Below, one piece after another: positions 27,608 through 37,028 of a stretch of DNA of 64,000 nucleotides. The stretch spans positions 841,001 to 905,000 of the forward strand of contig NZ_LT629794.1 in assembly GCF_900106075.1 (NCBI RefSeq). Direction: 5' to 3'. The position numbers and the translations under genes were made by a program. The notes under the pieces are model-generated. The model worked only from the letters and a program-made list of their open reading frames with translations. It was not told where the DNA came from and did no database searches. The stretch's first letter is position 1. Every line of letters begins with the position of its first letter. This DNA is from Polaribacter sp. Hel1_33_78. GTDB taxonomy: Bacteria; Bacteroidota; Bacteroidia; Flavobacteriales; Flavobacteriaceae.

Positions 27608-27659
27608 GTAATTTCATTCTTTTTGTGTAACTAATGTTACACAAAAAGAATGAAATTAC
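27608..27659. promoter_or_regulatory. Perfect 24-bp-arm palindrome in the divergent promoter region
   Basis: Left arm 27608-27631 and right arm 27636-27659 are exact reverse complements, separated by TAAT. The core is GTGTAAC-TAAT-GTTACAC. It lies 45 bp upstream of the sulfite dehydrogenase start and 41 bp upstream of the likely start of the membrane protein gene, so it is placed to control both. The core has the half-site spacing of Crp/Fnr-family operators, but arms this long exceed what a single dimer needs. A further GTTAC is at 27601-27605. Confidence 0.8.
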
Positions 27660-27700
27660 TTTTAAATTGCATAATTCTTAGTAAGATAAATAACACAGTC

Positions 27701-28390
27701 ATGAAGATAATGAAAAAAGATTTCGAAACTCGTTTTACCGGTTGGGCGTTTATTTTAGCAGCAGCACTATTGTGGTTTGGTTGGGCGCTTTCACCTCATC
27801 ATATTGGTGAATATATAGTGTCTTCAGATTTTACTGAAATAGGAAAGAATGTGTGGTATTGGATATGGATGTATCGTATTCATATTTTTGGTTGGGTTAC
27901 TATGGGTATTTCAATGTTCGCATTGATGTCCATTATTTCAAGTAAACCTTATCGGGTGGTTATAGTTCCTGGAGCAGGAATGGTTATTGTTGGTACCTTT
28001 ACTTTAGCGATTGCTAATGCATATTTTTACAATTTTGGTGCTTGGGGTGTTGGACAAACAGCGGGTATGTCTGCTGTGGAAGTTATAGAATTTATGGATA
28101 ATATTTTATTTACAAATCAGTATGTTACTTGTTTTATACGTTTTGGACGTATTTTCTCTGGCGTAGGATTGGTTTTGTTGGGCTTTGCTTTTATTAAATG
28201 GAGAATAGTTAGCACTTGGTTGGGTTGGTTTACAACGCTAATAGGTCTGGCAGCCATGGTGATTATTTTGTCTATTCCGGATAATTATGAAATTTATAAA
28301 CCTTTATTTCACTTAAAAGCAATTTGGTTACTTATGATGGGTGTTACATTGCTGCGGCAAGGTGTTCATTTATCTAAATCAGAAGCTTAA
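27701..28390 (+). CDS. Polytopic membrane protein of unknown function next to the sulfite dehydrogenase operon
   Basis: A 229-aa protein with about six hydrophobic segments (residues about 12-30, 50-75, 85-110, 140-165, 170-190, 200-220). Histidines lie in or beside them: SPHHIGEY, YRIHIFGW and PLFHLKAIW, so heme or metal binding is conceivable. I do not recognise the family. The reading frame extends to an ATG at 27650 inside the palindrome, but ATG 27701 (or 27710) is preferred because that places the palindrome in the promoter region and removes an unnatural hydrophobic lead. Divergent from the sulfite dehydrogenase operon. Confidence 0.8.
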   Translation: MKIMKKDFETRFTGWAFILAAALLWFGWALSPHHIGEYIVSSDFTEIGKNVWYWIWMYRIHIFGWVTMGISMFALMSIISSKPYRVVIVPGAGMVIVGTFTLAIANAYFYNFGAWGVGQTAGMSAVEVIEFMDNILFTNQYVTCFIRFGRIFSGVGLVLLGFAFIKWRIVSTWLGWFTTLIGLAAMVIILSIPDNYEIYKPLFHLKAIWLLMMGVTLLRQGVHLSKSEA

Positions 28391-28458
28391 TTTTTTGAAA
28401 TTATTTTACATGTTGCATGGATATAAAAAAATCACAGGTTTTAATATTAATTTAAAAA

Positions 28459-28803
28459 ATGATATTTTCAGCAACTACTTATAGAACATTGAGTGGTACA
28501 AAAAAAATTATAGAAGTACCTCAAAAAAAGGCTACTCAATGGGTTATCTATAAGGATGATAAACCAACATATTTTGTCGATTTGTACGATTTACAAACAG
28601 AATCGAATGCTATGATGAATAGCTTAGTTTTGTGTGCAAAAAGATCGATAAGAGAGGTTTTGGAGCTAATAAATAAAAAGAATAATATAAACTTGTTTTT
28701 ACCTAGAATTTCTCGCGTAGGTTTTAAGATCAAAGTGAGATCTGAATTAATAGAATTAAACTTAAAGCCAATCCCAAAAGAGTGGTTAGCTTATTCTTTG
28801 TAA
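28459..28803 (+). CDS. Hypothetical protein, 114 aa
   Basis: A 114-aa soluble protein starting at ATG 28459, not recognised. It begins MIFSATTYRTLSGTKKIIEV and has an aromatic, mixed alpha/beta composition, with no signal peptide or membrane segment. It starts 68 bp after the membrane protein gene on the same strand, so it may be co-transcribed. Coding status is likely from the length in AT-rich DNA and the absence of a competing frame. Confidence 0.6.
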   Translation: MIFSATTYRTLSGTKKIIEVPQKKATQWVIYKDDKPTYFVDLYDLQTESNAMMNSLVLCAKRSIREVLELINKKNNINLFLPRISRVGFKIKVRSELIELNLKPIPKEWLAYSL

Positions 28804-28849
28804 AAATTATAGAATATGAAGTTCTTTTTTTTGTTATGAATCAATATTT

Positions 28850-28921
28850 GCGTCATTGTGAAGGATGAAGTAATCTTTTTATTTTAAAAGCTTATTTTTC
28901 CCCACTTCTTTATAATGACGC
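28850..28921. repeat. REP-like intergenic inverted repeat
   Basis: A 72-bp element bounded by GCGTCATT (28850-28857) and AATGACGC (28914-28921) with an imperfect inner stem (GAAGTAATC left, matching the right half only loosely). From memory, many flavobacterial genomes carry dispersed intergenic repeats beginning CGTCATTGCGAGG... and ending ...AATGACG, and this one fits that type. Only one clear copy is in the window; a weaker relative may lie near 23770-23850. Confidence 0.5.
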
Positions 28922-28958
28922 TTTTTTAAACTTATTGTCAAAATCAATATCTCTTTTA

Positions 28959-29027
28959 TTAATTTATTTTATTGATGATTTTTTCGCCTTCAATATTATT
29001 TCTAGTGGTAATTATAAATTTATTATT
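28959..29027 (-). pseudogene. Truncated second copy of the YbjQ-domain N-terminus
   Basis: On the minus strand this stretch reads NNKFIITTRNNIEGEKII and NKIN then TAA (28959-28961). It aligns with the start of the intact neighbour at 29065-30126 (KNEFIITSTNSVEGEKIEK). No in-frame ATG remains and only about 22 codons survive, so this is a remnant of a tandem duplication lying directly downstream of the intact gene. Confidence 0.7.
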
Positions 29028-29064
29028 ACATCCTAAATACTACTTAAATAAATTTGTGTTTTTA

Positions 29065-30126
29065 CTAATTGTCAAATAGTAACCTTAAGGTTTCAACTTT
29101 ATTTTTGAAAGAATTAATTTTACGAACATCCTTTCTAGTAAGTCCTTTTATATTTTGTTGACAATCAAAATCTTCACAAAATACAGATTCTATATGGTTA
29201 GAATGTCCATTTGGACAAATATATATGTCTTTTTGTTTTCCTAATAGTCCTTTTAATTTTTTAAATTCTCCTTTGTCTTTAAGGAGTTCAAAGTGTTTAA
29301 TTATTTTATTCATTACTTTTAAATCATCTTTCGTGTAATTTTCTTTTTCAATTGATAAACAGCTTATTGCAATTTCTATAAAATCACTTTCTAATAAGTT
29401 TATTATTTTTTGTGGCGAGAATAGTTTGTTAATTTCTAAAATTTTAAAAACAGCATCAGGTTCATCTGGAAGTGTTTTATATAATTTATCTATTGCTCGT
29501 TTAGGATCTGTATCTCTAAGATAATTGGAAAAATTACGGATTAAAACTATTTCCTTTTCATCATCAGAGTTAATTTTAAGAGCAAAATAATTATATAGAA
29601 AACTATCAATTAAGTTTTCAGACAAATCAGATATTGGGTTCTGTTGAAGAAAATTCCATTCATCTTGAACTAATTTTTTTTTGGCTCTTACTTTTTTAAT
29701 TATATGTTTTTTGGTCAATTCATTTTTCAGGATATCATTTGAAATGTATTTTTTTGAAGCAGTATTGACATCTTTAACTTGTGATTTTTTATAGTTAATA
29801 ATAACAGCTGTTCCTGAAATAGATATCATAAGCATTGATTTATTTCCCCCCGAAATTTCATCAAAATCAATGGATAGTCCTAAAATTGCATTCGCACCAA
29901 GATTGATTGCTTTAACTTTTAAATTTTGAATTGAACTGTCATAAATACTTTGTAATTTGTTTTGATAAGAATTTGATGCACCTCCAAAAACATCTAAAAG
30001 AGAAGCCCCGATATCCGAAAATAAATTTGTACCTAAAACAATATTATTATTTATTACACCTAAATACTTCTCAATTTTCTCGCCTTCAACACTATTTGTT
30101 GAGGTGATTATAAATTCATTTTTCAT
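29065..30126 (-). CDS. YbjQ (UPF0145) domain protein with C-terminal cysteine motif
   Basis: A 353-aa protein. Residues 1-115 form a YbjQ-type heavy-metal-binding-like domain (FIITSTNSVEGEKIEKYLGVI, then LKVKAINLGANAILGLSIDF). The middle (about 130-300) is charged and helical. Near the C-terminus a cysteine-containing patch CPNGHSNHIESVFCEDFDC (CxxxH ... CxxxxC) looks like a degenerate zinc ribbon. No signal peptide. YbjQ pentamers have no settled function. A broken tandem copy of its N-terminus lies just downstream. Confidence 0.75.
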   Translation of the reverse strand: MKNEFIITSTNSVEGEKIEKYLGVINNNIVLGTNLFSDIGASLLDVFGGASNSYQNKLQSIYDSSIQNLKVKAINLGANAILGLSIDFDEISGGNKSMLMISISGTAVIINYKKSQVKDVNTASKKYISNDILKNELTKKHIIKKVRAKKKLVQDEWNFLQQNPISDLSENLIDSFLYNYFALKINSDDEKEIVLIRNFSNYLRDTDPKRAIDKLYKTLPDEPDAVFKILEINKLFSPQKIINLLESDFIEIAISCLSIEKENYTKDDLKVMNKIIKHFELLKDKGEFKKLKGLLGKQKDIYICPNGHSNHIESVFCEDFDCQQNIKGLTRKDVRKINSFKNKVETLRLLFDN

Positions 30127-30191
30127 AGCAATGCCTTTTTTAAAGTTTTAAAAGTAACTACTTATATAAAAGTATTCTATGATATAAATCA

Positions 30192-30222
30192 TTGAAGCTA
30201 TTCTTAATAACTTTTATGTTTG
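30192..30222 (+). promoter_or_regulatory. Sigma-A-type promoter for the small membrane protein genes
   Basis: TTG (30192-30194), 20-bp spacer, TATGTTTG (30215-30222), a perfect -7 match. It lies 38 bp upstream of the ATG at 30261. Confidence 0.6.
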
Positions 30223-30260
30223 CTTGCAAATAAATTGAACTAAAACTAATAAGTATTTTG

Positions 30261-30446
30261 ATGAAAGGAGAAATAAACAAAGTATGTATGAATGATATAA
30301 TTACCCTTGACATAGCAAATCAATTAATACAACAGAAGAAAAAATTTAAAAGAAATAGAAAGAATATGAGTTTGATTACTACTATACTCGTGATTCAATT
30401 TATAATAACGGTAATAGGTGTATTTATATTTTCACAATATAGTTAA
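30261..30446 (+). CDS. Small single-pass membrane protein, 61 aa
   Basis: A 61-aa protein starting at ATG 30261 (a TTG at 30258 is also in frame). A basic, helical N-terminal half (IANQLIQQKKKFKRNRKN) leads into one transmembrane helix (about 39-58, rich in Ile/Val), ending FSQYS. It has its own good promoter, which supports a real gene. Not recognised. Paired with the next small membrane protein. Confidence 0.55.
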   Translation: MKGEINKVCMNDIITLDIANQLIQQKKKFKRNRKNMSLITTILVIQFIITVIGVFIFSQYS

Positions 30447-30497
30447 GTAAATAAACAGATTAGTTGGCATTGATCAGAACTCCAATAAAAAAATAAC

Positions 30498-30710
30498 TTG
30501 AAGAATCCGAAAAAAACTTATTTAAATACTTTTAAAGAGCATTCAAAAGAAGAATTAATTAAGGAGATGATTTTTAAGGAAAAGGAGCTTAAAAGTCAGA
30601 ATTTTGAAATTAAAAAAATGCTACTGAAAATTAGCAATAGACTTCATGTTTTAGTGCTGTTTTTAGTTTTTATTTCAATAATTTTTATTTTAATGGTGCT
30701 CTACTTGTAA
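30498..30710 (+). CDS. Small tail-anchored membrane protein, 70 aa
   Basis: A 70-aa frame from TTG at 30498; no ATG occurs before residue 24, so the start is uncertain. It has an amphipathic coiled-coil-like part (SKEELIKEMIFKEKELKSQ) followed by a C-terminal transmembrane helix (about 48-69). It starts 51 bp after the preceding small membrane protein gene and shares its architecture of basic helix plus terminal membrane anchor, so the two may act together. Unknown function. Confidence 0.45.
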   Translation: MKNPKKTYLNTFKEHSKEELIKEMIFKEKELKSQNFEIKKMLLKISNRLHVLVLFLVFISIIFILMVLYL

Positions 30711-30837
30711 GCTAGATGCTTCCTGTTGTTCAATCTTTTTGAAGTTCTAAAAATAACTATTTATTTCCTTTAATATGGTATCATGGGATTATCTTTTGTA
30801 TGCCAAAATTAATTATGGTATTTCATCAAAATTAAAG

Positions 30838-33800
30838 CTACATATTTCGTCTATATTGCCCACCTACTGTAAACAACGCTTCTGTAATTTGGCCTAAAGA
30901 GCATACTTTTGTTGCTTCCATTAATTTGCCAAATAAGTTTTCGTTCTGAACTGCGGCTTGCTGTAAAATTCTAATTTGTGTTACAACTTTATTTGGATTT
31001 GCTTTATTTAATAACTCTTTTGTTTTAATTTGGAATAGCTTTTCTTCTTCGGTTGCACGAATAACTTCTGCTGGCTGAATAGTAGGAGATCCTTTAGAGC
31101 TTAAGAATGTATTTACACCAATAATTGGAAAATCTCCATTATGTTTCAATGTTTCATAATACAAACTTTCTTCCTGAATCTTAGAACGTTGATACATGGT
31201 TTCCATGGCTCCTAAAACGCCTCCACGTTCTGTAATTCTATCGAATTCTAATAGTACAGCTTCTTCTACTAAATCTGTTAATTCTTCAATAATAAAAGCA
31301 CCTTGTATGGGGTTTTCATTTTTTGTTAACCCTAGTTCTTTATTGATAATTAACTGAATGGCCATGGCTCTTCGAACTGACTCTTCTGTTGGCGTAGTAA
31401 TGGCTTCGTCATATGCATTTGTATGTAAAGAATTACAATTATCATTAATGGCATATAAAGCCTGTAATGTAGTCCTGATATCATTAAAATCAATTTCTTG
31501 CGCGTGTAAAGAGCGTCCAGAAGTTTGAATATGGTATTTTAACATTTGCGCTCTATCATTTGCACCATACTTATTTTTCATGGCTTTTGCCCAAATTTTA
31601 CGTGCAACTCTACCAATTACTGAATATTCGGGATCTATTCCGTTAGAAAAGAAAAACGATAAGTTTGGACCAAATTTATTAATATCCATTCCACGGCTCA
31701 GGTAATATTCAACATACGTAAATCCGTTAGACAAGGTTAATGCCAATTGTGTAATTGGGTTCGCACCGGCTTCTGCAATATGATACCCAGAAATGGAAAC
31801 TGAATAAAAGTTTCGAATTTGTTTTTCAATGAAATATTCTTGCACATCTCCCATTAATCGCAACGCAAATTCCGTAGAAAAAATACAAGTATTTTGTGCC
31901 TGATCTTCTTTTAAAATATCGGCTTGTACAGTTCCTCTGACTTGGGCTAGTGTATCTTTTTTTATTTGTTCATATATAGCAAAAGGTAACACCAAATCGC
32001 CAGTTATCCCCAACAACATTAATCCTAGTCCATTATTTCCTTCCGGTAATTCTCCTTGATAACTTGGTCTTTCTAACCCTTTAGAATCGTAAATTTCTTT
32101 CAGCTTAGTTTCAACTTGTCTCTCTAATTGTTGCTCTTTAATATATTTTTCGCAATTCTGATCGATAGCAGCATTCATAAAGAATCCTAACAACATTGGA
32201 GCCGGTCCGTTTATGGTCATAGAAACAGAAGTCATATGATGACTCAAGTCAAAGCCAGAATATAATTTTTTAGCATCATCTAAACAACAAATAGAAACTC
32301 CTGCATTTCCAATTTTACCATAAATATCTGGTCTATGTCCAGGGTCATTTCCATATAAAGTAACAGAATCAAAAGCCGTTGACAAACGTTTTGCGTCCAT
32401 TCCTAAGCTTACATAATGAAAACGTCTGTTAGTTCTTTCAGGGCCGCCCTCACCAGCAAACATTCTTGTTGGGTCTTCACCAGTTCTTTTAAATGGATAC
32501 AAACCTGCTGTATATGGGAATTCTCCTGGTACGTTTTCTTGCAAATTCCAGCGCAATAAATCGCCCCAAGCTTGATATTTAGGTAAACTAATTTTTGGAA
32601 TTTTGGAGTGTGAAAGTGATTCGCTGTGTGTTTCTATATTTATTTCTTTACCACGAACTTTAAAAGTATACATAGGGTTTTTATACTTCTGAAATTTCTC
32701 TTGCCAGTTTAAAATAATTTCCCAGTTGTAGGGATTTAGATTTAGTTTTACTTTTTCAAATTGCGCTATTAATAATTTGATAAATTCTTTGTCATTTTTA
32801 TCTTTAACTTGTTTTAGGATTTCATCCTGCTCCAATCCGGATTTTATAAGAATAGATTGCTTCATTTCGTTTAAAATGACAGATAAAATGGTTTGATAAA
32901 TTCCATATAATTTCTGAGCAACCACCACTTGCTCATCAACTTTTTTATCATAGGCTCTATTATTTTCTGCAATTTCTGAAAGATAGCGCACTCTCGCTGG
33001 TGGAATTACGAATATCTTTTCAGACATTTCTGAAGTAATTTTAAAAGAAGATGTTAAGTCGGCTCCTGTTTTCTCAACCAATGTATCCATAATACTTTTG
33101 TACAAAGTATTCATTCCTGGGTCATTAAATTGTGATGCAATTGTGCCATAAACAGGTAAATCATCTTGATGAATATGCCACAAATTATTGTTACGCATGT
33201 ATTGCTTTTTTACATCACGAACAGCATCTAATGCACCTCTTTTATCAAATTTATTAATGGCAACTAAATCAGCATAATCAAGCATGTCAATTTTTTCTAA
33301 TTGAGTTGCAGCACCAAATTCTGGTGTCATTACATATAAAGATGTGTCTGAATGTTCTATAATTTCAGTGTCAGATTGTCCAATTCCAGAAGTCTCCAAA
33401 ATGATTAAATCGAATTCTGCTGCTTTTAAGACTTGCACTGCTTCATGCACATATTTAGACAAAGCTAAGTTAGATTGACGCGTTGCTAAAGAACGCATAT
33501 AAACACGAGAATTATTGATGGCGTTCATTCTAATTCTATCGCCTAAAAGCGCTCCGCCTGTCTTTCTTTTTGATGGGTCAACAGAAATTAAACCCACCGT
33601 TTTATTTGGAAAATCACTAAGAAATCTGCGAACCAATTCATCAACTAAAGAAGATTTTCCGGCACCACCAGTTCCTGTTATTCCTAAAACAGGTGTTTTT
33701 GAATTTTTATTTTTATCATGAATTTTTTCTAAGGTTTCTTTGGCAACTTCTGGGAAGTTTTCTGCCGAGGAGATTACTCTTGCAATTTTACCAATTTCTT

Positions 33801-34281
33801 TATTTGATAAATCTTTTAGAGTCACCTTTAAAGTATTCCCAATTGCAAAATCAGAAGTTTGAACCAAATCATTAATCATCCCTTGCAACCCTAATTCACG
33901 GCCATCATCAGGAGAATAAATTCTAGTGATTCCATACTCCATTAAATTTTTAATTTCTTCAGGAAGAATTACGCCGCCACCGCCGCCAAAAATCTTAATA
34001 TGTCCTGCGCCTTTTTCTTGTAATAAATCAAACATATATTTAAAATACTCATTATGACCTCCTTGATACGAAGTTATCGCAATAGCATTTACATCTTCTT
34101 GAATGGCACAATTCACCACTTCTTCTACACTTCTGTCATGACCTAAATGTATAACTTCAACTCCTGTAGATTGAATAATTCTACGCATAATATTGATAGC
34201 AGCATCATGACCATCAAAAAGAGCTGCGGAAGTTACAATACGTACTTTATATTTAGGTTTGTAAGGTGTAATTTGTTTCAT
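30838..34281 (-). CDS. icmF: Fused isobutyryl-CoA mutase IcmF
   Basis: A 1147-aa adenosylcobalamin enzyme with all three parts in one chain: B12-binding domain (about 10-140, DGHDAA with axial His25), a MeaB/ArgK-type G-protein chaperone (about 190-420, P-loop GTGGAGKS at 203-210, NKFDKRGA as the base-specificity motif), and the mutase large domain (about 560-1130, [28 protein letters not shown]). This order is that of IcmF rather than a separate methylmalonyl-CoA mutase. It interconverts isobutyryl-CoA and n-butyryl-CoA, and some members also act on isovaleryl-CoA. Divergent from hutU. Confidence 0.95.
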   Translation of the reverse strand: MKQITPYKPKYKVRIVTSAALFDGHDAAINIMRRIIQSTGVEVIHLGHDRSVEEVVNCAIQEDVNAIAITSYQGGHNEYFKYMFDLLQEKGAGHIKIFGGGGGVILPEEIKNLMEYGITRIYSPDDGRELGLQGMINDLVQTSDFAIGNTLKVTLKDLSNKEIGKIARVISSAENFPEVAKETLEKIHDKNKNSKTPVLGITGTGGAGKSSLVDELVRRFLSDFPNKTVGLISVDPSKRKTGGALLGDRIRMNAINNSRVYMRSLATRQSNLALSKYVHEAVQVLKAAEFDLIILETSGIGQSDTEIIEHSDTSLYVMTPEFGAATQLEKIDMLDYADLVAINKFDKRGALDAVRDVKKQYMRNNNLWHIHQDDLPVYGTIASQFNDPGMNTLYKSIMDTLVEKTGADLTSSFKITSEMSEKIFVIPPARVRYLSEIAENNRAYDKKVDEQVVVAQKLYGIYQTILSVILNEMKQSILIKSGLEQDEILKQVKDKNDKEFIKLLIAQFEKVKLNLNPYNWEIILNWQEKFQKYKNPMYTFKVRGKEINIETHSESLSHSKIPKISLPKYQAWGDLLRWNLQENVPGEFPYTAGLYPFKRTGEDPTRMFAGEGGPERTNRRFHYVSLGMDAKRLSTAFDSVTLYGNDPGHRPDIYGKIGNAGVSICCLDDAKKLYSGFDLSHHMTSVSMTINGPAPMLLGFFMNAAIDQNCEKYIKEQQLERQVETKLKEIYDSKGLERPSYQGELPEGNNGLGLMLLGITGDLVLPFAIYEQIKKDTLAQVRGTVQADILKEDQAQNTCIFSTEFALRLMGDVQEYFIEKQIRNFYSVSISGYHIAEAGANPITQLALTLSNGFTYVEYYLSRGMDINKFGPNLSFFFSNGIDPEYSVIGRVARKIWAKAMKNKYGANDRAQMLKYHIQTSGRSLHAQEIDFNDIRTTLQALYAINDNCNSLHTNAYDEAITTPTEESVRRAMAIQLIINKELGLTKNENPIQGAFIIEELTDLVEEAVLLEFDRITERGGVLGAMETMYQRSKIQEESLYYETLKHNGDFPIIGVNTFLSSKGSPTIQPAEVIRATEEEKLFQIKTKELLNKANPNKVVTQIRILQQAAVQNENLFGKLMEATKVCSLGQITEALFTVGGQYRRNM

Positions 34282-34413
34282 TCGTAATTAATGTTTGATT
34301 TTAAGGGTGCAATTTACGAAAATCTTAAAAAAAATAACGAATCTTTAATGGTTTATAAATTTAATTCCAAAAAAGAATATCTTTGTAAAACGATTACTTT
34401 CTAAATTTTTGAT

Positions 34414-36402
34414 ATGACTTTTAAAAAACAAATTCAACAGGGAATTCCAAATATTTTACCAAAAAAAATTGCGTACGATTTAGAGATAAATCATGCTCCG
34501 AAAAGAAAAGATATTCTATCTAAGGATGAAAAAAAGTTAGCCTTAAGAAATGCACTGCGTTATTTTGATAAAAAGCATCATGCTGAATTATTAGAAGAAT
34601 TTTTAGAGGAATTAGAGAAATATGGTCGAATTTACATGTACAGATTTAGACCAGCATATAAAATGTATGCAAGAGATATTTCAGAATATCCAGGAAAATC
34701 AGAACAAGCAAAGGCGATTATGTTAATGATTCAAAATAATTTGGATTATGCAGTTGCGCAGCATCCTCATGAATTAATTACGTATGGTGGAAATGGTGCT
34801 GTTTTTCAAAATTGGGCACAATATTTATTAACGATGAAGTATTTGTCAGAAATGACCGATAAACAAACGTTAACGATGTATTCTGGACATCCAATGGGAT
34901 TATTTCCATCCAACAAAAATGCGCCAAGAGTTGTTGTTACAAACGGAATGGTAATTCCGAATTACTCCAAACCAGATGATTGGGAGAAAATGAATGCTTT
35001 AGGAGTCTCTCAATATGGGCAAATGACAGCAGGAAGTTACATGTATATTGGGCCACAAGGAATTGTTCATGGAACAACAATTACGGTTTTAAATGGATTT
35101 AGAAAAATAAATAAAACTCCACGAGGAAATCTATTTGTAACTTCTGGTTTAGGAGGCATGTCTGGTGCACAGCCAAAAGCAGGAAATATTGCAGGTTGTA
35201 TTACGGTTTGTGCTGAGGTGAATCCTAAAATTGCGCAAGTACGTTTAGATCAAGGTTGGATTGATGAAAAAATTACAGATTTAGATGAATTAGCGGTTCG
35301 CGTAAAATCTGCAAAAGAGCATAAAGAGGTAGTTTCCATTGCGTATTTAGGGAATATTGTGGATGTTTGGGAGAAGTTTGATGCTGAAAATATTCATATT
35401 GATTTAGGGTCAGATCAAACTTCATTGCACAATCCTTGGGCAGGCGGCTATTATCCTGTAGGTCTCTCCTTTAATGATGCCAATAAAATGATGGCTGATA
35501 ACCCAAAATTATTCAAAGAAAAAGTTCAAATAACGTTAAGAAGACATGCTTTAACAATTAATAAACATACCGCAAAAGGAACCTATTTTTTCGATTACGG
35601 AAATGCATTTTTATTAGAAGCAAGTAGAGCTGGGGCAGATGTAATGGCAGAAAATCATATTGATTTTAAATATAATAGTTATGTGCAAGATATTATGGGG
35701 CCCATGTGTTTCGATTATGGTTTCGGTCCTTTTAGATGGGTTTGTGCCTCAGGAGATCCTAAAGATTTGGCGAAAACTGATAAAATTGCTTGTGAAGTTT
35801 TAGAGAAAATTAAACAGCATTCGCCCAAAGAAATTCAGCAACAAATGACCGATAATATTCAATGGATCAAAGGGGCTCAAGAAAATAAATTGGTTGTTGG
35901 TTCTCAAGCAAGAATTTTATATGCAGATGCAGAAGGACGAATTAAAATTGCAAAAGCATTTAATAGAGCTATAAAAAAAGGAAAAATTGGCCCGATTGTT
36001 TTAGGTAGAGATCATCATGATGTTTCTGGGACAGATTCTCCTTATAGAGAAACATCTAATATTTATGATGGATCAAAATTTACAGCAGATATGGCTATTC
36101 AGAATGTTATTGGAGATAGTTTTAGAGGAGCAACTTGGGTATCTATACATAATGGTGGTGGAGTAGGCTGGGGAGAGGTAATTAATGGAGGATTTGGCAT
36201 GCTTCTTGATGGAACTAAGTCAGCATCAAAGCGTTTAGAATCAATGCTTTTTTGGGACGTAAATAACGGAATTTCAAGAAGAAGTTGGGCAAGAAATAAA
36301 GAGGCTGTTTTTGCTATTAAAAGAGCAATGAGAGCAAAAAAAGACTTTCAAGTTACACTTCCTAATTTAGTTGAAGATGTTTTAATCGATGCAATAACAT
36401 AA
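34414..36402 (+). CDS. hutU: Urocanate hydratase
   Basis: Second step of histidine breakdown, converting urocanate to 4-imidazolone-5-propionate using tightly bound NAD. At 662 aa it is of the longer form common in Bacteroidota (the Bacillus type is about 550). Motifs: ITYGGNGAVFQNWAQY, MYSGHPMGLFPS, TSGLGGMSGAQPKA and CFDYGFGPFRWVCASGDP with the catalytic region. No other hut gene is in the window. A -7 element TATCTTTG lies at 34378-34385. Confidence 0.96.
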   Translation: MTFKKQIQQGIPNILPKKIAYDLEINHAPKRKDILSKDEKKLALRNALRYFDKKHHAELLEEFLEELEKYGRIYMYRFRPAYKMYARDISEYPGKSEQAKAIMLMIQNNLDYAVAQHPHELITYGGNGAVFQNWAQYLLTMKYLSEMTDKQTLTMYSGHPMGLFPSNKNAPRVVVTNGMVIPNYSKPDDWEKMNALGVSQYGQMTAGSYMYIGPQGIVHGTTITVLNGFRKINKTPRGNLFVTSGLGGMSGAQPKAGNIAGCITVCAEVNPKIAQVRLDQGWIDEKITDLDELAVRVKSAKEHKEVVSIAYLGNIVDVWEKFDAENIHIDLGSDQTSLHNPWAGGYYPVGLSFNDANKMMADNPKLFKEKVQITLRRHALTINKHTAKGTYFFDYGNAFLLEASRAGADVMAENHIDFKYNSYVQDIMGPMCFDYGFGPFRWVCASGDPKDLAKTDKIACEVLEKIKQHSPKEIQQQMTDNIQWIKGAQENKLVVGSQARILYADAEGRIKIAKAFNRAIKKGKIGPIVLGRDHHDVSGTDSPYRETSNIYDGSKFTADMAIQNVIGDSFRGATWVSIHNGGGVGWGEVINGGFGMLLDGTKSASKRLESMLFWDVNNGISRRSWARNKEAVFAIKRAMRAKKDFQVTLPNLVEDVLIDAIT

Positions 36403-36411
36403 AACCAATTT

Positions 36412-36954
36412 ATGATGAAAAAAAGTATTTTAGTAGTACTAAGTTTAATTTTATTGTCTTCCTGCAACTCTTTAAAAGTGGTTACTGATTATGATACAAA
36501 AGTTGATTTTAAAAAATACAAAACGTTTGCATTTTATAAACCAGCTATTGATAAAGCAGCAATTTCTGACTTGGATAAAAAGCGAGTATTACGTGCAATA
36601 GAATCAGAATTATTAATACAAGGATTTACAAAGTCTGAAAATCCTGATATGTTAGTAAGCTTTTTCACCAAATCTCGACGCAAGGTAAACATCAATCAAA
36701 ATAATAATTTTGGTTACGGTTTTGGTTGGGGATGGAATCCTTGGACAGGAAACGGAATGAATACAACGAGTGTTTCTGAATATACAGAAGGTACTCTATT
36801 TATTGATTTTATAGATACATCTAAAAAGGAATTAGTTTGGCAGGGAATAGGAACTGGCGCTTTAAGGATACAAAACAGAGAGAAAAAAGAAGCTAGAATT
36901 AAAATATTTGTTAAAGAGATTATTTCTAGATTTCCTCCTGGACAAGAAAAATAA
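36412..36954 (+). CDS. DUF4136 lipoprotein
   Basis: A 180-aa lipoprotein (Cys19 in LLSSCNSL) of the DUF4136 family: VTDYDTKVDFKKYKTFAFY near the start, NPDMLVSFFTKS in the middle, a Gly/Asn/Trp-rich segment (FGYGFGWGWNPW), and TLFIDFIDTSKKELVWQGIG near the end. Function unknown. It starts 9 bp after hutU, so read-through is likely, though the functional link is doubtful. Confidence 0.88.
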   Translation: MMKKSILVVLSLILLSSCNSLKVVTDYDTKVDFKKYKTFAFYKPAIDKAAISDLDKKRVLRAIESELLIQGFTKSENPDMLVSFFTKSRRKVNINQNNNFGYGFGWGWNPWTGNGMNTTSVSEYTEGTLFIDFIDTSKKELVWQGIGTGALRIQNREKKEARIKIFVKEIISRFPPGQEK

Positions 36955-36975
36955 TATAAAAAGTAATTTATAAAA

Positions 36976-37007
36976 AAAAACTCCGAAAGAATACTTTCGG
37001 AGTTTTT
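36976..37007. terminator. Bidirectional terminator between DUF4136 and glutamine synthetase genes
   Basis: A 14-bp perfect stem (36976-36989 with 36994-37007, loop AATA) flanked by A and T runs on both sides, between two convergent genes. Works for both strands. Confidence 0.9.
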
Positions 37008-37028
37008 ACTTTATATTCAAAATTTTAA

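Noticed and set aside
34282..34413. Cobalamin riboswitch upstream of icmF
   Set aside because: The 132-bp gap shared with divergent hutU is too short and no B12-box-like sequence was seen.
34414..36402. A hut operon for histidine breakdown
   Set aside because: Only hutU is present in the window; neighbours are a DUF4136 lipoprotein and icmF.
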